Counted from the first letter of the stretch, positions 35,192-44,948 are shown. The stretch: DNA of 64,000 nucleotides from CAVORB01 sp963736235 (GCA_963736235.1 CAVTOR010000024.1:62001-126000); one strand, 5' to 3'. Numbers and translations: made by a program. Notes: generated by a model not told the origin, from the letters alone.

Positions 35192-37228
35192 ATGGCAACA
35201 AAAACAAGGGCAAAGCGAGGCGGTACCGATCGCATGGTCGCCGTTCTTGCGGTACTGCTTTTCACCTCCATTTTGCTGGCGTTTGCGAGCTTCCTCCACA
35301 ACGAGCAGTGGCAGGATTACAACGAACGCTTCCTGTTGATCGCGGGGGATCAGCAGGTCCTGGCGCAGCAGATCGCCGTCAGCGCGGCCGCCGCGGCACG
35401 CGGAGACGAGGCGGCGTTCGGACGATTGCGTGACGGAATCGTCCGTTTCGACAAAGACCTCAAAGACCTTAAGCAAGGGGATCCAGAGCAGGGCCTGCCT
35501 CCGTCGCCCCAGGAAGTATCCGAGACATTGCAGCAAGTGGAGAATGCTTGGTTGGAGCTGCGCGAGGCCGCCGACGAAATCGCCGGGGCGCGTGAGTCCA
35601 TCCTCAGCGTCCGCAACATGGCTCAGTCCACCGGGACAATTCTCCCGCAGTTGGTGGAGGCAATCCAGACGTCCGCGCAGATGTTGGCGGAGCAGAACGC
35701 CAATCCCAAGGCCGTGCTGTTGGCTGCGGAGCAGTCGGTTCTGCTGGAGCGCATGGTCGGCGCCCTGGGCAAGCTGCTACTCGGCGGAGCCGATACGGCG
35801 AATGCGGTTGAGCAAGGCACGATCGCCGCAGACAAGTTCGCGCAGAACATTCGCGAGCTGCTGAAGGGGAATTTCGCGGGAGGGCCCGATGGCGGACCCG
35901 ATGCGAGCGCCCGCAAGGCCCTGCAGAACGTCGACCGCCTGTATACGCAAATGCGGCAGGGCGCGGACCAGATGGTCGACATCATGCCCAAGGTGATGCC
36001 ATCGCTGGATTTCCTCACCCGACTCGAACCCGCCAAGCAGCGGCTGGACGTCGCATTGAATCGGCTGGTTGAGGCCTATCGCGCTACCCCGGGCCGTCTG
36101 AAGGTTGGTCCGATCACCGTGGGGCCCGAATCCGTCATCGTTTTCGGGGCTCTGGCCGCGCTGTTCCTTCTATTGCTAGGTTGGCGGCTGCTTTTGGATG
36201 CCCGTCGGCGGGAGGCCGAGTCGAAGGCCCAGAACGAGGCGAACCAGCAGGCCATCCTGCGCCTGCTCGACGAGATGGGTGATTTGGCCGATGGCGACTT
36301 GACGGTGGAGGCGACCGTTACCGAGGACATTACGGGCGCAATCGCCGACTCCATCAACTACGCCATCGACGCGCTGCGAAATCTCGTTACCACCATCAAC
36401 GAGACGACAGCCAAGGTAACCAGCTCGACCCAGGCGACGCGCACGACGGCGATGCAGCTCGCGGAGGCCTCGTCAGTCCAGACCCAGCAAATCTCCCAGG
36501 CCACTGACGCGATCAAGTCCATGACCCACGCCATCGACGAGGTTGCGACCAACGCGACCGAATCGGCCGAAGTCGCCTCGCGTTCCGTGGAGGTTGCCGG
36601 CCGGGGTGCTCAGACGGTGCGAGACACCATCCGCGGTATGGACGCGATTCGCGAGCAGATCCAGGAAACTTCCAAGCGTGTTAAGAGGCTCGGCGAGAGC
36701 TCGCAGGAGATTGGCGAGATCGTCGAGCTGATCGACGACATTGCGGACCAGACGAACATCCTGGCCTTGAACGCCGCCATGCAGGCGGCAATGGCCGGTG
36801 AGGCGGGTCGTGGGTTCGCCGTGGTCGCCGACGAGGTTCAGCGGCTCGCAGAGCGCTCGCGTAACGCAACCAAACAGATCGAGGCGTTGGTTCGCACCAT
36901 TCAGGCCGACACCAACGAGGCGGTTAGCTCAATGGAGGCGAGTACGGCGGACGTGGTCGAGGGGGCCAATCTTGCCGAGAACGCCGGCCAAGCCCTGCGT
37001 GAGATCGAGAACGTGTCGAATTACATTGCGGAGATGACGCGGAAGATCTCCGACTCGGCCCAGAGGCAGTCGAAAGAAGCGGCTGGCATCAATAATACGG
37101 TTAACGCAATACAGGAAATCACGTTAAAGAACGCGGACGGTACTCGCAGTACGGCAGAATCGGTCGAAACCCTGGCCGAGCTTGCGGTCGAGCTTCAGCG
37201 CTCGGTCGCCGGCTTCCGCCTCCCGTAA
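35192..37228 (+). CDS. pilJ: Methyl-accepting chemoreceptor PilJ
   Basis: The protein has 678 residues. Membrane helices lie at about 14-36 and 313-333, enclosing a periplasmic PilJ-type helical sensor with two repeated halves. A HAMP-like linker follows, then a cytoplasmic signalling domain. The tip ELIDDIADQTNILALNAAMQAA, shown here only in part, has the PilJ form with Met-Gln where most receptors have Ile-Glu. It senses surface contact or pilus state and signals through PilI to ChpA. It starts 120 bases after pilI with a TTAGGAGAAG ribosome site. Confidence 0.95.
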   Translation: MATKTRAKRGGTDRMVAVLAVLLFTSILLAFASFLHNEQWQDYNERFLLIAGDQQVLAQQIAVSAAAAARGDEAAFGRLRDGIVRFDKDLKDLKQGDPEQGLPPSPQEVSETLQQVENAWLELREAADEIAGARESILSVRNMAQSTGTILPQLVEAIQTSAQMLAEQNANPKAVLLAAEQSVLLERMVGALGKLLLGGADTANAVEQGTIAADKFAQNIRELLKGNFAGGPDGGPDASARKALQNVDRLYTQMRQGADQMVDIMPKVMPSLDFLTRLEPAKQRLDVALNRLVEAYRATPGRLKVGPITVGPESVIVFGALAALFLLLLGWRLLLDARRREAESKAQNEANQQAILRLLDEMGDLADGDLTVEATVTEDITGAIADSINYAIDALRNLVTTINETTAKVTSSTQATRTTAMQLAEASSVQTQQISQATDAIKSMTHAIDEVATNATESAEVASRSVEVAGRGAQTVRDTIRGMDAIREQIQETSKRVKRLGESSQEIGEIVELIDDIADQTNILALNAAMQAAMAGEAGRGFAVVADEVQRLAERSRNATKQIEALVRTIQADTNEAVSSMEASTADVVEGANLAENAGQALREIENVSNYIAEMTRKISDSAQRQSKEAAGINNTVNAIQEITLKNADGTRSTAESVETLAELAVELQRSVAGFRLP

Positions 37229-37264
37229 CGATCCATCGTAACCGCTGATCAAACGATCTTCGAT

Positions 37265-40200
37265 ATGGCCGATTCTAAAGCCGTCGGCGGACTGAAGTGG
37301 GTCAAAGGCGAGATCTCCGCTAGCCTGGAGCGGGTTCGTGCCCGGCTCGAAGCCTTTATGGATGGTTCGGGCCGGGAAAGGGATCTCGATGACGCAATCG
37401 CCGCCCTAAGTGAGGTCAGGGGAGTCCTGACCGCGTTGCAGTTGTCTGGCCCGGCGCGGCTTGCAGAAGAGATGCAGAGCCTGTCTGAGGCGCTGGCGGA
37501 TCGCAAGGTGGCGGGCGTCGATGAGGCCGCCGAGGCCCTCATGCTGGCCTTGATCCAGCTACCAGACTATCTCGACAAGCTGCAGGCCGGTTACGCCGAT
37601 TCACCCGTGGCGTTGCTTCCCTCCATTAACGACCTGCGAGCCTCCCGAGGCGCCGCGCCACGGTCCGAGGCAGAATTGCTCGTGCCCCCGTCCGTCCTGA
37701 TGGACACTGAGATGTTGTCCGCGGAAATTCAGGACGCGTTTTCACGAATTGCAGCCAAAGTACGTCCCCATTTCCATCGCTGCCTCATACAGTGGTTCCA
37801 CAAGGACACGTCCCACGAAGGCTTGGTCGGTTTGGGCCGCCTGTTCAACCAGCTGCAACGGTATCTGCAAGAAGGCATATTTCACGAGCTTTTCCTGGCC
37901 GCTGAGGCGGTGGTCGAGGCCCTCCTGGAAGGGAGCCTGCAGTCGAGCTCCGTCACCAAGTCTCTGATCGGGCACCTCGATCGCATCATCAAACCCTTCG
38001 CCGACGATGCACGGGCGTGGCCCGAGACCGAGGCCAATTCGTTGCTCGTCGAGTTCTTAACCCTGATCGCCCGCTGCGAGTCGTCGTCATACCTGGTCAA
38101 TGAGCTGCGGACGTCCTATGGCCTGGAGAACGGGTTTGACACGGCTGGTCCTCACTCCGCCATGTCGGCCATGGCGACGAGTCCTGAGGCCATGGCCGTG
38201 CTGGTGGGGGAGACGAGCAAGGAGCTGCTGCCGGTAAAGGATCAAATCGATCTCTACGCACGCGGCAGGCGGGACAACCCGGCGCAGCTGCTGGAGCTCG
38301 AACCGACGTTGCTCGGTCTTGCGAACACCCTGACCGTAACCGGCATGGACGAGCTTGTTGACCGTCTGCGCGCCTGCGCCGGCAAGATCGGGTCCATCGG
38401 GCGAGGCACGGTTACCGCGGATGACGCCAATCTGCTGGCCGTGGCCGAGGAGCTGTTGGAGATTGAGTCGGCGCTGCGGGATCTTCCCTCGGGTCGGGAG
38501 GGAGCGGCCGCGCGGGAGGATGCGCGCGGACTGCTCGTCTCTACCCTGAAAGAGGCCCGGGTCGAAATGGCCAGGGCCGAGCAACTCATCGCCTCCTTGT
38601 CCGGGGAAGCGCGCGACCTCAGCCTGCTGCGCGAAACGCCCGAACTTTTCTACAGGGTAGCCGGAGCCCTGCGCGTGCTCGCTGAAAACGACGCCGCGGA
38701 CGTGCTTAACCTGATCGTTGCGCAGATCACCCAGGGCTTTTTGGCGCAGGAGCGCATCCCCACACAGGAAGATCTCGAACTGCTCGCGCGCGCAGTATCC
38801 GGAATCGATCTCTACATGCAGGGGTTGAGTGAGGGCGAGGCATTCCGGCCCGATTTGCTCTCATCTACACGCGAGGCGATCGAGCAGCTGGCGTCATTCT
38901 CCGTCTCTGCCATCACAGCCGCGGTCGAGCAGGAATCTGGAACGCTCGGCGTTTCGGATGCCGAGCCGGTGTCGCCGCCCCCGGTAGGGGACGACGTCGC
39001 TGACCGAATCGATCCAGAGTTCCTCGACATCTTCCTGGAAGAGGCCGAGGAGGAAGAGCAGACGGTCCGTACCCAGTACGCCCGCTGGCAGCGGGATCCG
39101 GACGACGAAGAGGCACTGACAACCCTGCGGCGTTCCTTCCACACGCTCAAAGGTAGCGGCCGCTTGGTTGGCGCGGAGCGGATTGGCGAGTTCGCCCGCG
39201 CACTGGAAATGTTGCTGAACCGGGTGATCGATGGGAGCGTCCCGAAGACGCCTGAAATCGTCTCGTTCGTCGGTCAGGCCGTGGCCTTGCTGCCGGAGTT
39301 GATCGCCGCCGAGGCCGAGGGGCGGCCGCTCGATGTCGAAGAGATGACGGGTCGCGCCGACTTGCTCGCTTCGACGCCGACCGCCGCTGCGGTGCCTGAA
39401 ACGACATCGGTCAGTGAAGCCAAGGTCATTCCGCTACCGATTGCGAGCCACAGCGCGGTCGCGCCCGCATTTGACTCCCCAGTGGCTGCGTCCGAAGAGG
39501 ACGCCGACGCCGAGGAGGCTGCCGAAGCCGCCGCACTGGCCGAGATCGACGAGGAACTGCTCGACATCTTCCGTACCGAGGCACGCGAACACGTAGAAGT
39601 CCTGCGTTCGTTCCTGGACGCTGCGGCGGGGCAGACGCATCCGTCGATCCCCGATGAGCCGGTCGTGCGCTCGCTGCACACCCTCACGGGGAGCGCGCGC
39701 ATGACCGGGATCGCGTCGACTGCCGCCGCGACTGCCCCTCTGGAGCGCATTTTCCTCGCCTATCAGTCCGGCGGCGTCTCGGCAACGACGCAGGACCTGG
39801 AATTGCTTTCGAGGGCGGTCGACGCGCTCGCCCTGCGCCTTGAGCATCTACCGGGGCTCGGTAGCGAGATGGAGTCCCTGCGAGAACTCGCGCAGGAGGC
39901 GGAGGTTCGTCTCGCGCAAGTGGGAGCGGAAGCCGGCAGCGCGCAAATGCCAGGGAGTACCGCGCACGCGCGCTTGGGCGATGGCGAATTGCTGTCCGCC
40001 GAATTCGAGCCCACGGCTGGGGGCGCTGCTTCCGCAGAGGAGTCCGAGATCTCCGGGTCGGAGATCGAGGTTCCGGAAACCGAGTTCGCTGTGAGCGAAA
40101 CTGCGGAAATCGCGGAGGCGGAACGCGAGCCGGCAGCCCCCGAAGTCACCGACGAAGATCTGGTCGCAGCGGATGAGCCGGAACTCGCTCTGGCGGCGGA

Positions 40201-43084
40201 GGAGGATGTCGAGGAAGCGCCGGAATCCGTGCTGGCCGCCCCGGAAACTCTCGAGGAACACCTTGTAGCAGTCGAAGAGCCGGGTCTTGAACTTTCAGGC
40301 GAAGAGGCTGCCGAGGAGACGCAGGAGCCCGAACTCGAGCCGTCCGCTCCGGACTCCATCGAGCAGGAGCTCGCCGCAGTCGAAGAGCCTGAGCTCACGC
40401 TGTCAGCGGAGGAGATCGTCGAGGACGCCCAGCAGGAGTACCAGCCCGCTACTCCGGATGTCGTTGCGCAGGAGCTCGAAACCGCCCAGGCACCGGAGAT
40501 CGAGCTGCCGGTGGACGAGGAGGTGGTGGCAACTCCCGAGACGGAATTCGACCGGGTCGCCGCGGAACAAGAACCGGTGCCCGTCGAGGAACCGGAGGCC
40601 GTGGAGTTGGAAACCGCGCCGCCATGGCGCGAAGCCGAGGGGGAGGGAATGCCCACGGTGGCTACCCCGGCCGAGGAGAGCGCGCCGGCGCTCGACGGGG
40701 TGCCCGGGATCGCTGCCCAAGCGGCGGGGGACTTCGTCACGCCGCCGCAGGATCCCGAGCTGCTCGCCCTCTTCCTGGAGGACGCTCGCGACATCCTCGA
40801 CAAGCTTGACCAGAGCCTGCGCGAATTGCAGCTATCGCCCAAGGAAAAGGGGCCGCTAGAGGAGCTGCAGCGGCTCTTGCATACGCTCAAGGGCAGCGCC
40901 CGCCTCTCGGGCCTCGGTGTGATCGGCGATCTCAGTCACGCGTTCGAGTCGCTGTTGACGGCAATTTCTCACGGTGAGGCGCGGGTAGACGACGATACTT
41001 TGGAACTCGCGCAGCGCACCCTGGACACCTTGTCGGACCAGGTAGACGCGGTCGAGCGGGGCTCCCCCGTTCGCAAGGCTCGCGAGCTCATTCAGGCCCT
41101 AGCCCTGACCCTGGAGGAAGGGCTTGCCCGCTCCGGTGGCGAGGAGCCGGAGTTGGCGGTTCTGGCCCCGGCGCTCACTCCGACCCACGCCAAGACGGTC
41201 ACACCAGCGCGTCCAGCGGAGCCCGCGCCCGGGGGCAGAGTCGCCGAGGCGGCTGCCGCTCAGATTCGGGTGCGTGCCGACCTGTTGAACCGCCTCGTCA
41301 ACGATGCGGGCGAGATCAGCATCTACCGAGCTCGCTTGGCACAGACGAGCGGCGTCCTTGGTTTCCGTCTCGGGGAACTAGATCAGACCGTTGGTCGCCT
41401 GCGCGATCAGCTGCGGCAGCTCGAGATGGAGACTGAGGCGCAGATCATCCATCGCTTCGAGCGCGATGATCGGGATGAAGGCGAGCATCGCGAAGATTTC
41501 GATCCACTCGAGCTGGACCGCTTCTCGACCATCCAACAGCTCTCTCGCAGCCTGGCGGAGACTGTAAATGACCTGGTGAGTCTCCGCACCCTGCTCGGCG
41601 AGCTTCAGGGGGAGTCCGAGACCCTGCTCCTGCAGCAGGCACGTATCGCGGACGACCTGCAGGATGGGTTGTTGCGCACGCGCATGGTCCCCTTCGTACA
41701 AAGCGTACCCCGCTTGCACCGTCTGGTTCGCCAGACCGCGCAGCATGTCGGTCGAGAGGCCCGGCTCGAGGTCTTCGGCCCGGAGGTGGAGCTCGACCGC
41801 GGCATCCAGGAGCGCGTCATGGCGCCCTTGGAGCATCTGCTGCGCAACGCCGTGGCCCACGGCATCGAGCCGCCGCGGGAGCGCGAAGCTCTGGGCAAGC
41901 CGCGCGCCGGTGTCATCTCCTTGATCCTCGACCGCGAGGGCAACGACGTCGTCATTACGGTCGCCGACGACGGCGCGGGCCTCAACCTGGACGCCATTCG
42001 CCGGCGTGCGGTAGAGCGCGGCCTCTTGGCGGATTCCGCCGAGGTCAGCGAGGAAAAGCTCGCACAGCTCATTCTGGAGTCCGGGTTCTCGACCGCCGAG
42101 ACGGTGACGCAGGTCGCGGGTCGCGGCGTCGGTCTCGATGTGGTGAACACCGAGATCAAGCAGCTTTCCGGCTCGTTCAGTCTCGACACCCAGCCAGGAC
42201 GCGGAACCAGCTTCACGATCCGATTACCGCTCACGCTCGCGATTATCGAAGCGCTGCTGGTGGAGGTCGGTGATGAGGTCTACGCCATCCCCCATGCCAC
42301 GATCGAGGCAGCAGCGCGGGCGGCAAAGGCCGATTTGGAAGCCTGCTACCGGGGGGAGGGGGGCGATTTCGACTATGCGGGCCACTCGTACCGAATCATG
42401 TACCTGGGGACCCTGCTGCAGCGGCCTGGTGCACCGGAATTCGGAGAACGCCGCTACCTCCCACTCCTGTTGGCGCGCGCCGGCGATCAGCGGCTCGCCC
42501 TGCAGGTAGACGGGATGCTCGGCAGTCAGCGCATCGTCGTCAAGCCGCTTGGTCCTCAACTCAGCACCATTCGTTGGATCAGTGGCGGGACCATCCTCCC
42601 CGATGGGCGGGTGGCGATGATCATCGATACCCTGGCCCTGATTCGGTCGGCAGCCTCACGCGCGCTCGACGATGCCCCGTTAAGACCGTCTGCTCCGGCG
42701 AAGCAACGGCGCGCCTGCGTCATGGTGGTGGATGATTCGCTGACGGTGCGTCGCGTGACGAGCCGCATGCTGCAACGGCAAAACATGGAGGTACTGACGG
42801 CTCAGGACGGTATCGAGGCCCTGACATTACTTGAGGAACGACGGCCGGACGTCGTCCTGCTCGATATCGAGATGCCGCGCATGGACGGCTACGAGCTGAC
42901 GCGCCATATCCGGCGATCCGACCGGCTGAAGGATATTCCGCTGATCATGATTACGTCCCGCACCGGCGAGAAGCACCGCCGCTATGCTATGGAACTGGGG
43001 GTCGACCGCTACCTCGGAAAACCCTATCAGGAAGCTGACCTGATCGACGAGATCACCTCGATCCTCGCGGAGGCGTCGTCATGA
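37265..43084 (+). CDS. chpA: Hybrid chemotaxis kinase ChpA/PilL with three Hpt sites and a receiver
   Basis: The protein has 1939 residues. The N-terminal 550 residues are helical (FimL-like / degenerate Hpt). Three canonical Hpt histidines follow: SFHTLKGSGRL (about 625), SLHTLTGSARM (about 804) and LLHTLKGSARL (about 1205). An acidic repeat linker lies at about 966-1100. The CheA core has NDAGEISIYRARL, the ATP-site boxes HLLRNAVAHGIE (about 1523), VADDGAGLN and GRGVGLDVV (about 1619), then a CheW-like domain. A C-terminal receiver has VVDDSLTVRR and Asp in VVLLDIEMPRMDG (about 1867). It phosphorylates PilG and PilH. The P. aeruginosa protein is longer and has more Hpt/Spt/Tpt sites. Confidence 0.95.
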   Translation: MADSKAVGGLKWVKGEISASLERVRARLEAFMDGSGRERDLDDAIAALSEVRGVLTALQLSGPARLAEEMQSLSEALADRKVAGVDEAAEALMLALIQLPDYLDKLQAGYADSPVALLPSINDLRASRGAAPRSEAELLVPPSVLMDTEMLSAEIQDAFSRIAAKVRPHFHRCLIQWFHKDTSHEGLVGLGRLFNQLQRYLQEGIFHELFLAAEAVVEALLEGSLQSSSVTKSLIGHLDRIIKPFADDARAWPETEANSLLVEFLTLIARCESSSYLVNELRTSYGLENGFDTAGPHSAMSAMATSPEAMAVLVGETSKELLPVKDQIDLYARGRRDNPAQLLELEPTLLGLANTLTVTGMDELVDRLRACAGKIGSIGRGTVTADDANLLAVAEELLEIESALRDLPSGREGAAAREDARGLLVSTLKEARVEMARAEQLIASLSGEARDLSLLRETPELFYRVAGALRVLAENDAADVLNLIVAQITQGFLAQERIPTQEDLELLARAVSGIDLYMQGLSEGEAFRPDLLSSTREAIEQLASFSVSAITAAVEQESGTLGVSDAEPVSPPPVGDDVADRIDPEFLDIFLEEAEEEEQTVRTQYARWQRDPDDEEALTTLRRSFHTLKGSGRLVGAERIGEFARALEMLLNRVIDGSVPKTPEIVSFVGQAVALLPELIAAEAEGRPLDVEEMTGRADLLASTPTAAAVPETTSVSEAKVIPLPIASHSAVAPAFDSPVAASEEDADAEEAAEAAALAEIDEELLDIFRTEAREHVEVLRSFLDAAAGQTHPSIPDEPVVRSLHTLTGSARMTGIASTAAATAPLERIFLAYQSGGVSATTQDLELLSRAVDALALRLEHLPGLGSEMESLRELAQEAEVRLAQVGAEAGSAQMPGSTAHARLGDGELLSAEFEPTAGGAASAEESEISGSEIEVPETEFAVSETAEIAEAEREPAAPEVTDEDLVAADEPELALAAEEDVEEAPESVLAAPETLEEHLVAVEEPGLELSGEEAAEETQEPELEPSAPDSIEQELAAVEEPELTLSAEEIVEDAQQEYQPATPDVVAQELETAQAPEIELPVDEEVVATPETEFDRVAAEQEPVPVEEPEAVELETAPPWREAEGEGMPTVATPAEESAPALDGVPGIAAQAAGDFVTPPQDPELLALFLEDARDILDKLDQSLRELQLSPKEKGPLEELQRLLHTLKGSARLSGLGVIGDLSHAFESLLTAISHGEARVDDDTLELAQRTLDTLSDQVDAVERGSPVRKARELIQALALTLEEGLARSGGEEPELAVLAPALTPTHAKTVTPARPAEPAPGGRVAEAAAAQIRVRADLLNRLVNDAGEISIYRARLAQTSGVLGFRLGELDQTVGRLRDQLRQLEMETEAQIIHRFERDDRDEGEHREDFDPLELDRFSTIQQLSRSLAETVNDLVSLRTLLGELQGESETLLLQQARIADDLQDGLLRTRMVPFVQSVPRLHRLVRQTAQHVGREARLEVFGPEVELDRGIQERVMAPLEHLLRNAVAHGIEPPREREALGKPRAGVISLILDREGNDVVITVADDGAGLNLDAIRRRAVERGLLADSAEVSEEKLAQLILESGFSTAETVTQVAGRGVGLDVVNTEIKQLSGSFSLDTQPGRGTSFTIRLPLTLAIIEALLVEVGDEVYAIPHATIEAAARAAKADLEACYRGEGGDFDYAGHSYRIMYLGTLLQRPGAPEFGERRYLPLLLARAGDQRLALQVDGMLGSQRIVVKPLGPQLSTIRWISGGTILPDGRVAMIIDTLALIRSAASRALDDAPLRPSAPAKQRRACVMVVDDSLTVRRVTSRMLQRQNMEVLTAQDGIEALTLLEERRPDVVLLDIEMPRMDGYELTRHIRRSDRLKDIPLIMITSRTGEKHRRYAMELGVDRYLGKPYQEADLIDEITSILAEASS
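40160..40560 (+). repeat. Diverged ~105-bp tandem repeat coding the acidic ChpA linker
   Basis: Four in-frame units start at 40160, 40262, 40370 and 40475 (spacings 102, 108, 105 bases). Each begins Leu-x-x-x and continues with the core (E/D)EPxLxLxxEE, then a variable Glu/Ala/Pro stretch; the fourth is partial and least similar. Period in the protein is 34-36 residues. It sits between the second and third Hpt domains, and its composition suggests an extended flexible spacer. Confidence 0.8.
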
Positions 43085-43557
43085 ATGCCGGTGGCGCAGA
43101 CGGACGGGCCGAAGTCCGCGGGATCGTCGTGCCTGTCGGCAAGGAGAATATGCTGCTCCCTGCCGCGGCGGTGGCCGAGGTGATCGGGTACCAGAAGCCG
43201 ACACCTTACGAGGCTGCGCCGCCCTGGCTCCTCGGGGCAGTAATCTGGCACGAGCAGGCGGTTCCCCTGGTGTCTGTGATTGCGGCCGAAGAGGGTGCAG
43301 AATCGGTGCAAGCAGGTCAGCGGGCGCGCATTGTAGTGTGCTACACCCCGGATGGGAACCCCAAGTTACCGTATGTATCGTTTCTCGCCATCGGACCTCC
43401 GTGGCTGGCTAGATTCCGAGCGGAAACGCTTGATCCCGCAGCGCAGTCGACGAGTAATCCCTTCGTCCTTCATGCGCTCACGTTCGAAAAGGGCGCTTCC
43501 TGGATTCCGCGCATGGATGCCGTCGAACGAGAGGTGCTGCAAGCCCTGAAGTCCTGA
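43081..43557 (+). CDS. chpC: CheW-like protein, ChpC type
   Basis: The protein has 158 residues with CheW-fold pattern: GIVVPVGKENMLLPAAAVAEVI at the start in two parts, PPWLLGAVIWHEQAVPLVSV, and a C-terminal SWIPRMDAVEREVLQAL. It probably couples another receptor to ChpA, as ChpC does in P. aeruginosa. Its ATG overlaps the chpA stop (ATGA, 43081-43084). The methylesterase gene chpB that separates chpA and chpC in Pseudomonas is absent. Its stop is 5 bases from the convergent rsmE stop. Confidence 0.82.
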   Translation: MNAGGADGRAEVRGIVVPVGKENMLLPAAAVAEVIGYQKPTPYEAAPPWLLGAVIWHEQAVPLVSVIAAEEGAESVQAGQRARIVVCYTPDGNPKLPYVSFLAIGPPWLARFRAETLDPAAQSTSNPFVLHALTFEKGASWIPRMDAVEREVLQALKS

Positions 43558-43562
43558 TTCCG

Positions 43563-44294
43563 TCAGGCGCGAAAGTCACCCCACAGGCTCTGGATTGCGG
43601 CCAATGCGGCCAGCGGGGCGGTTTCGGTCCGCAGAATGCGGGGACCGAGACGCACGGGGTGGAACCCTGCGGCGATCGCGCGCACGCGCTCCACCTGCGT
43701 GATGCCTCCCTCCGGGCCGACCAGCAGGGTCACCGCGTCGTCGGGTGGAGAGACTTCCGGCAAGGGCGTCTGACTCAGATGGTCCAGCATCAGTGGCAGC
43801 GGATGCGCCTCACCGATCCAGGCTACCAAGGTGGCCGCGGTCGACAAATCAGGCACTCGGCGGCGGCCGCTCTGCTCGCAGGCCGCTTGCACCACCCCTT
43901 GCCAGTGCCGCATGCGCTTCGCGAGGCGATCGCCCGAGAGCGTCACTACGCTCCGCTGAGCAAAAAGGGGCGTAATTCGAGTCACGCCCAACTCGACGGA
44001 TTTCTGAAGCGCGAAGTCCATGCGCTCGCCCTTGGAAATCCCGATTCCAAGGTGTATCGACAGCACTGGTGGTGGTTCGATTTCGCTCGCCGCCTCGATC
44101 TTCGCCGCGGCTGCATTCTTGGATGAGCTTATCAGGCGCGCCGAGAAGTCCCGACCGTCGCCGTTGAACAGGGCGAAGGCATCGCCGGGGCGCAGCCGAA
44201 GGACCTGAACCAGATGCTGAGACGCATGGATTGGCAACGTCAGGGTCTGCCCGCTCGCGAGCCCAAGATCGACAAAGATACGAGGCTGCTGCAC
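43563..44294 (-). CDS. rsmE: 16S rRNA (uracil-1498-N3)-methyltransferase (RsmE)
   Basis: The protein has 243 residues with a GTG start. It has an N-terminal PUA-like part (HLVQVLRLRPGDAFALFNGDG) and a C-terminal SPOUT knot with VTLLVGPEGGITQVE and RLGPRILRTETAPLAALA, the signature of RsmE. It methylates U1498 of 16S rRNA. The gene follows the thioredoxin/HEAT gene by 6 bases and is probably co-transcribed with it. In P. aeruginosa an rsmE-type gene also lies just past the chp cluster. Confidence 0.94.
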   Translation of the reverse strand: MQQPRIFVDLGLASGQTLTLPIHASQHLVQVLRLRPGDAFALFNGDGRDFSARLISSSKNAAAAKIEAASEIEPPPVLSIHLGIGISKGERMDFALQKSVELGVTRITPLFAQRSVVTLSGDRLAKRMRHWQGVVQAACEQSGRRRVPDLSTAATLVAWIGEAHPLPLMLDHLSQTPLPEVSPPDDAVTLLVGPEGGITQVERVRAIAAGFHPVRLGPRILRTETAPLAALAAIQSLWGDFRA

Positions 44295-44300
44295 GCGGGA

Positions 44301-44948
44301 CTATCGGCGGCCGCGTTCGCCAAGCACGGCCAGGGTGTCCACCGCGATCTCGCGGACCGCGGCTGTTTCATCGTCCAGCAACCGACGTACTGCAGGGATC
44401 GCGCGCGGGTCGCGACAGATCCCGAGAAAATGGCACGCGTCGGCGCGTGTCTGGGAGGATTCGGAGAGCGTCAGCTGCTCGATCTCCGGAACCGCGGCCG
44501 CCAGGATCGGGCTTCCGGCAAGCTCCTCGACCACCGCGCTGATTCCGATGCGCACCCCAAGATCGGTGTCGGAGTCGGCCAGGAGACCGAGCAGGTCGGC
44601 GAAGGTGGACGGGCGCTTCCGAATCAGGTCCACTGCCTCGGACAACCTGTGGTTTTCCAGCAGATAGGCACAATAAGTCCCCCATCCGCTCCCTGCGGCC
44701 GCTAACTCCGCCCAGTTGGCGAGCTCCTCGAAAGCGAAAACCCCGTGGAGCTCGAACTCTCCGATGCGGCACCAGGGCACTGAGCGCACATTGTGTCCGG
44801 TGGCAAGGTCGGGCTCGGCTGCGACGTTGACGATGTCCAAGCGCCCGAGGCGACCATCCTTGACCAGGCGTGCCAGGCCCGCGACAACTGCCGGGCAATG
44901 CGGGCAGCGGTCTGCGATGAAAAGCAATGCGCGAGGGACTTGAGGCAT
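44301..44948 (-). CDS. Thioredoxin-like fold fused to HEAT repeats
   Basis: The protein has 215 residues. The N-terminal 80 residues look like a small thioredoxin/glutaredoxin fold: ALLFIADRCPHCPAVVAGLA with CPHC at about 12-15, and VRSVPWCRIGEFELHG with the cis-Pro region. The C-terminal part (about 120-215) has two to three HEAT-type helical repeats, for example RADACHFLGICRDPRAIPAV. There is no signal peptide. A cytoplasmic thiol protein with a protein-binding repeat domain is inferred; the function is unknown. Start: ATG at 44948; TTG at 44966 is possible. Confidence 0.68.
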   Translation of the reverse strand: MPQVPRALLFIADRCPHCPAVVAGLARLVKDGRLGRLDIVNVAAEPDLATGHNVRSVPWCRIGEFELHGVFAFEELANWAELAAAGSGWGTYCAYLLENHRLSEAVDLIRKRPSTFADLLGLLADSDTDLGVRIGISAVVEELAGSPILAAAVPEIEQLTLSESSQTRADACHFLGICRDPRAIPAVRRLLDDETAAVREIAVDTLAVLGERGRR

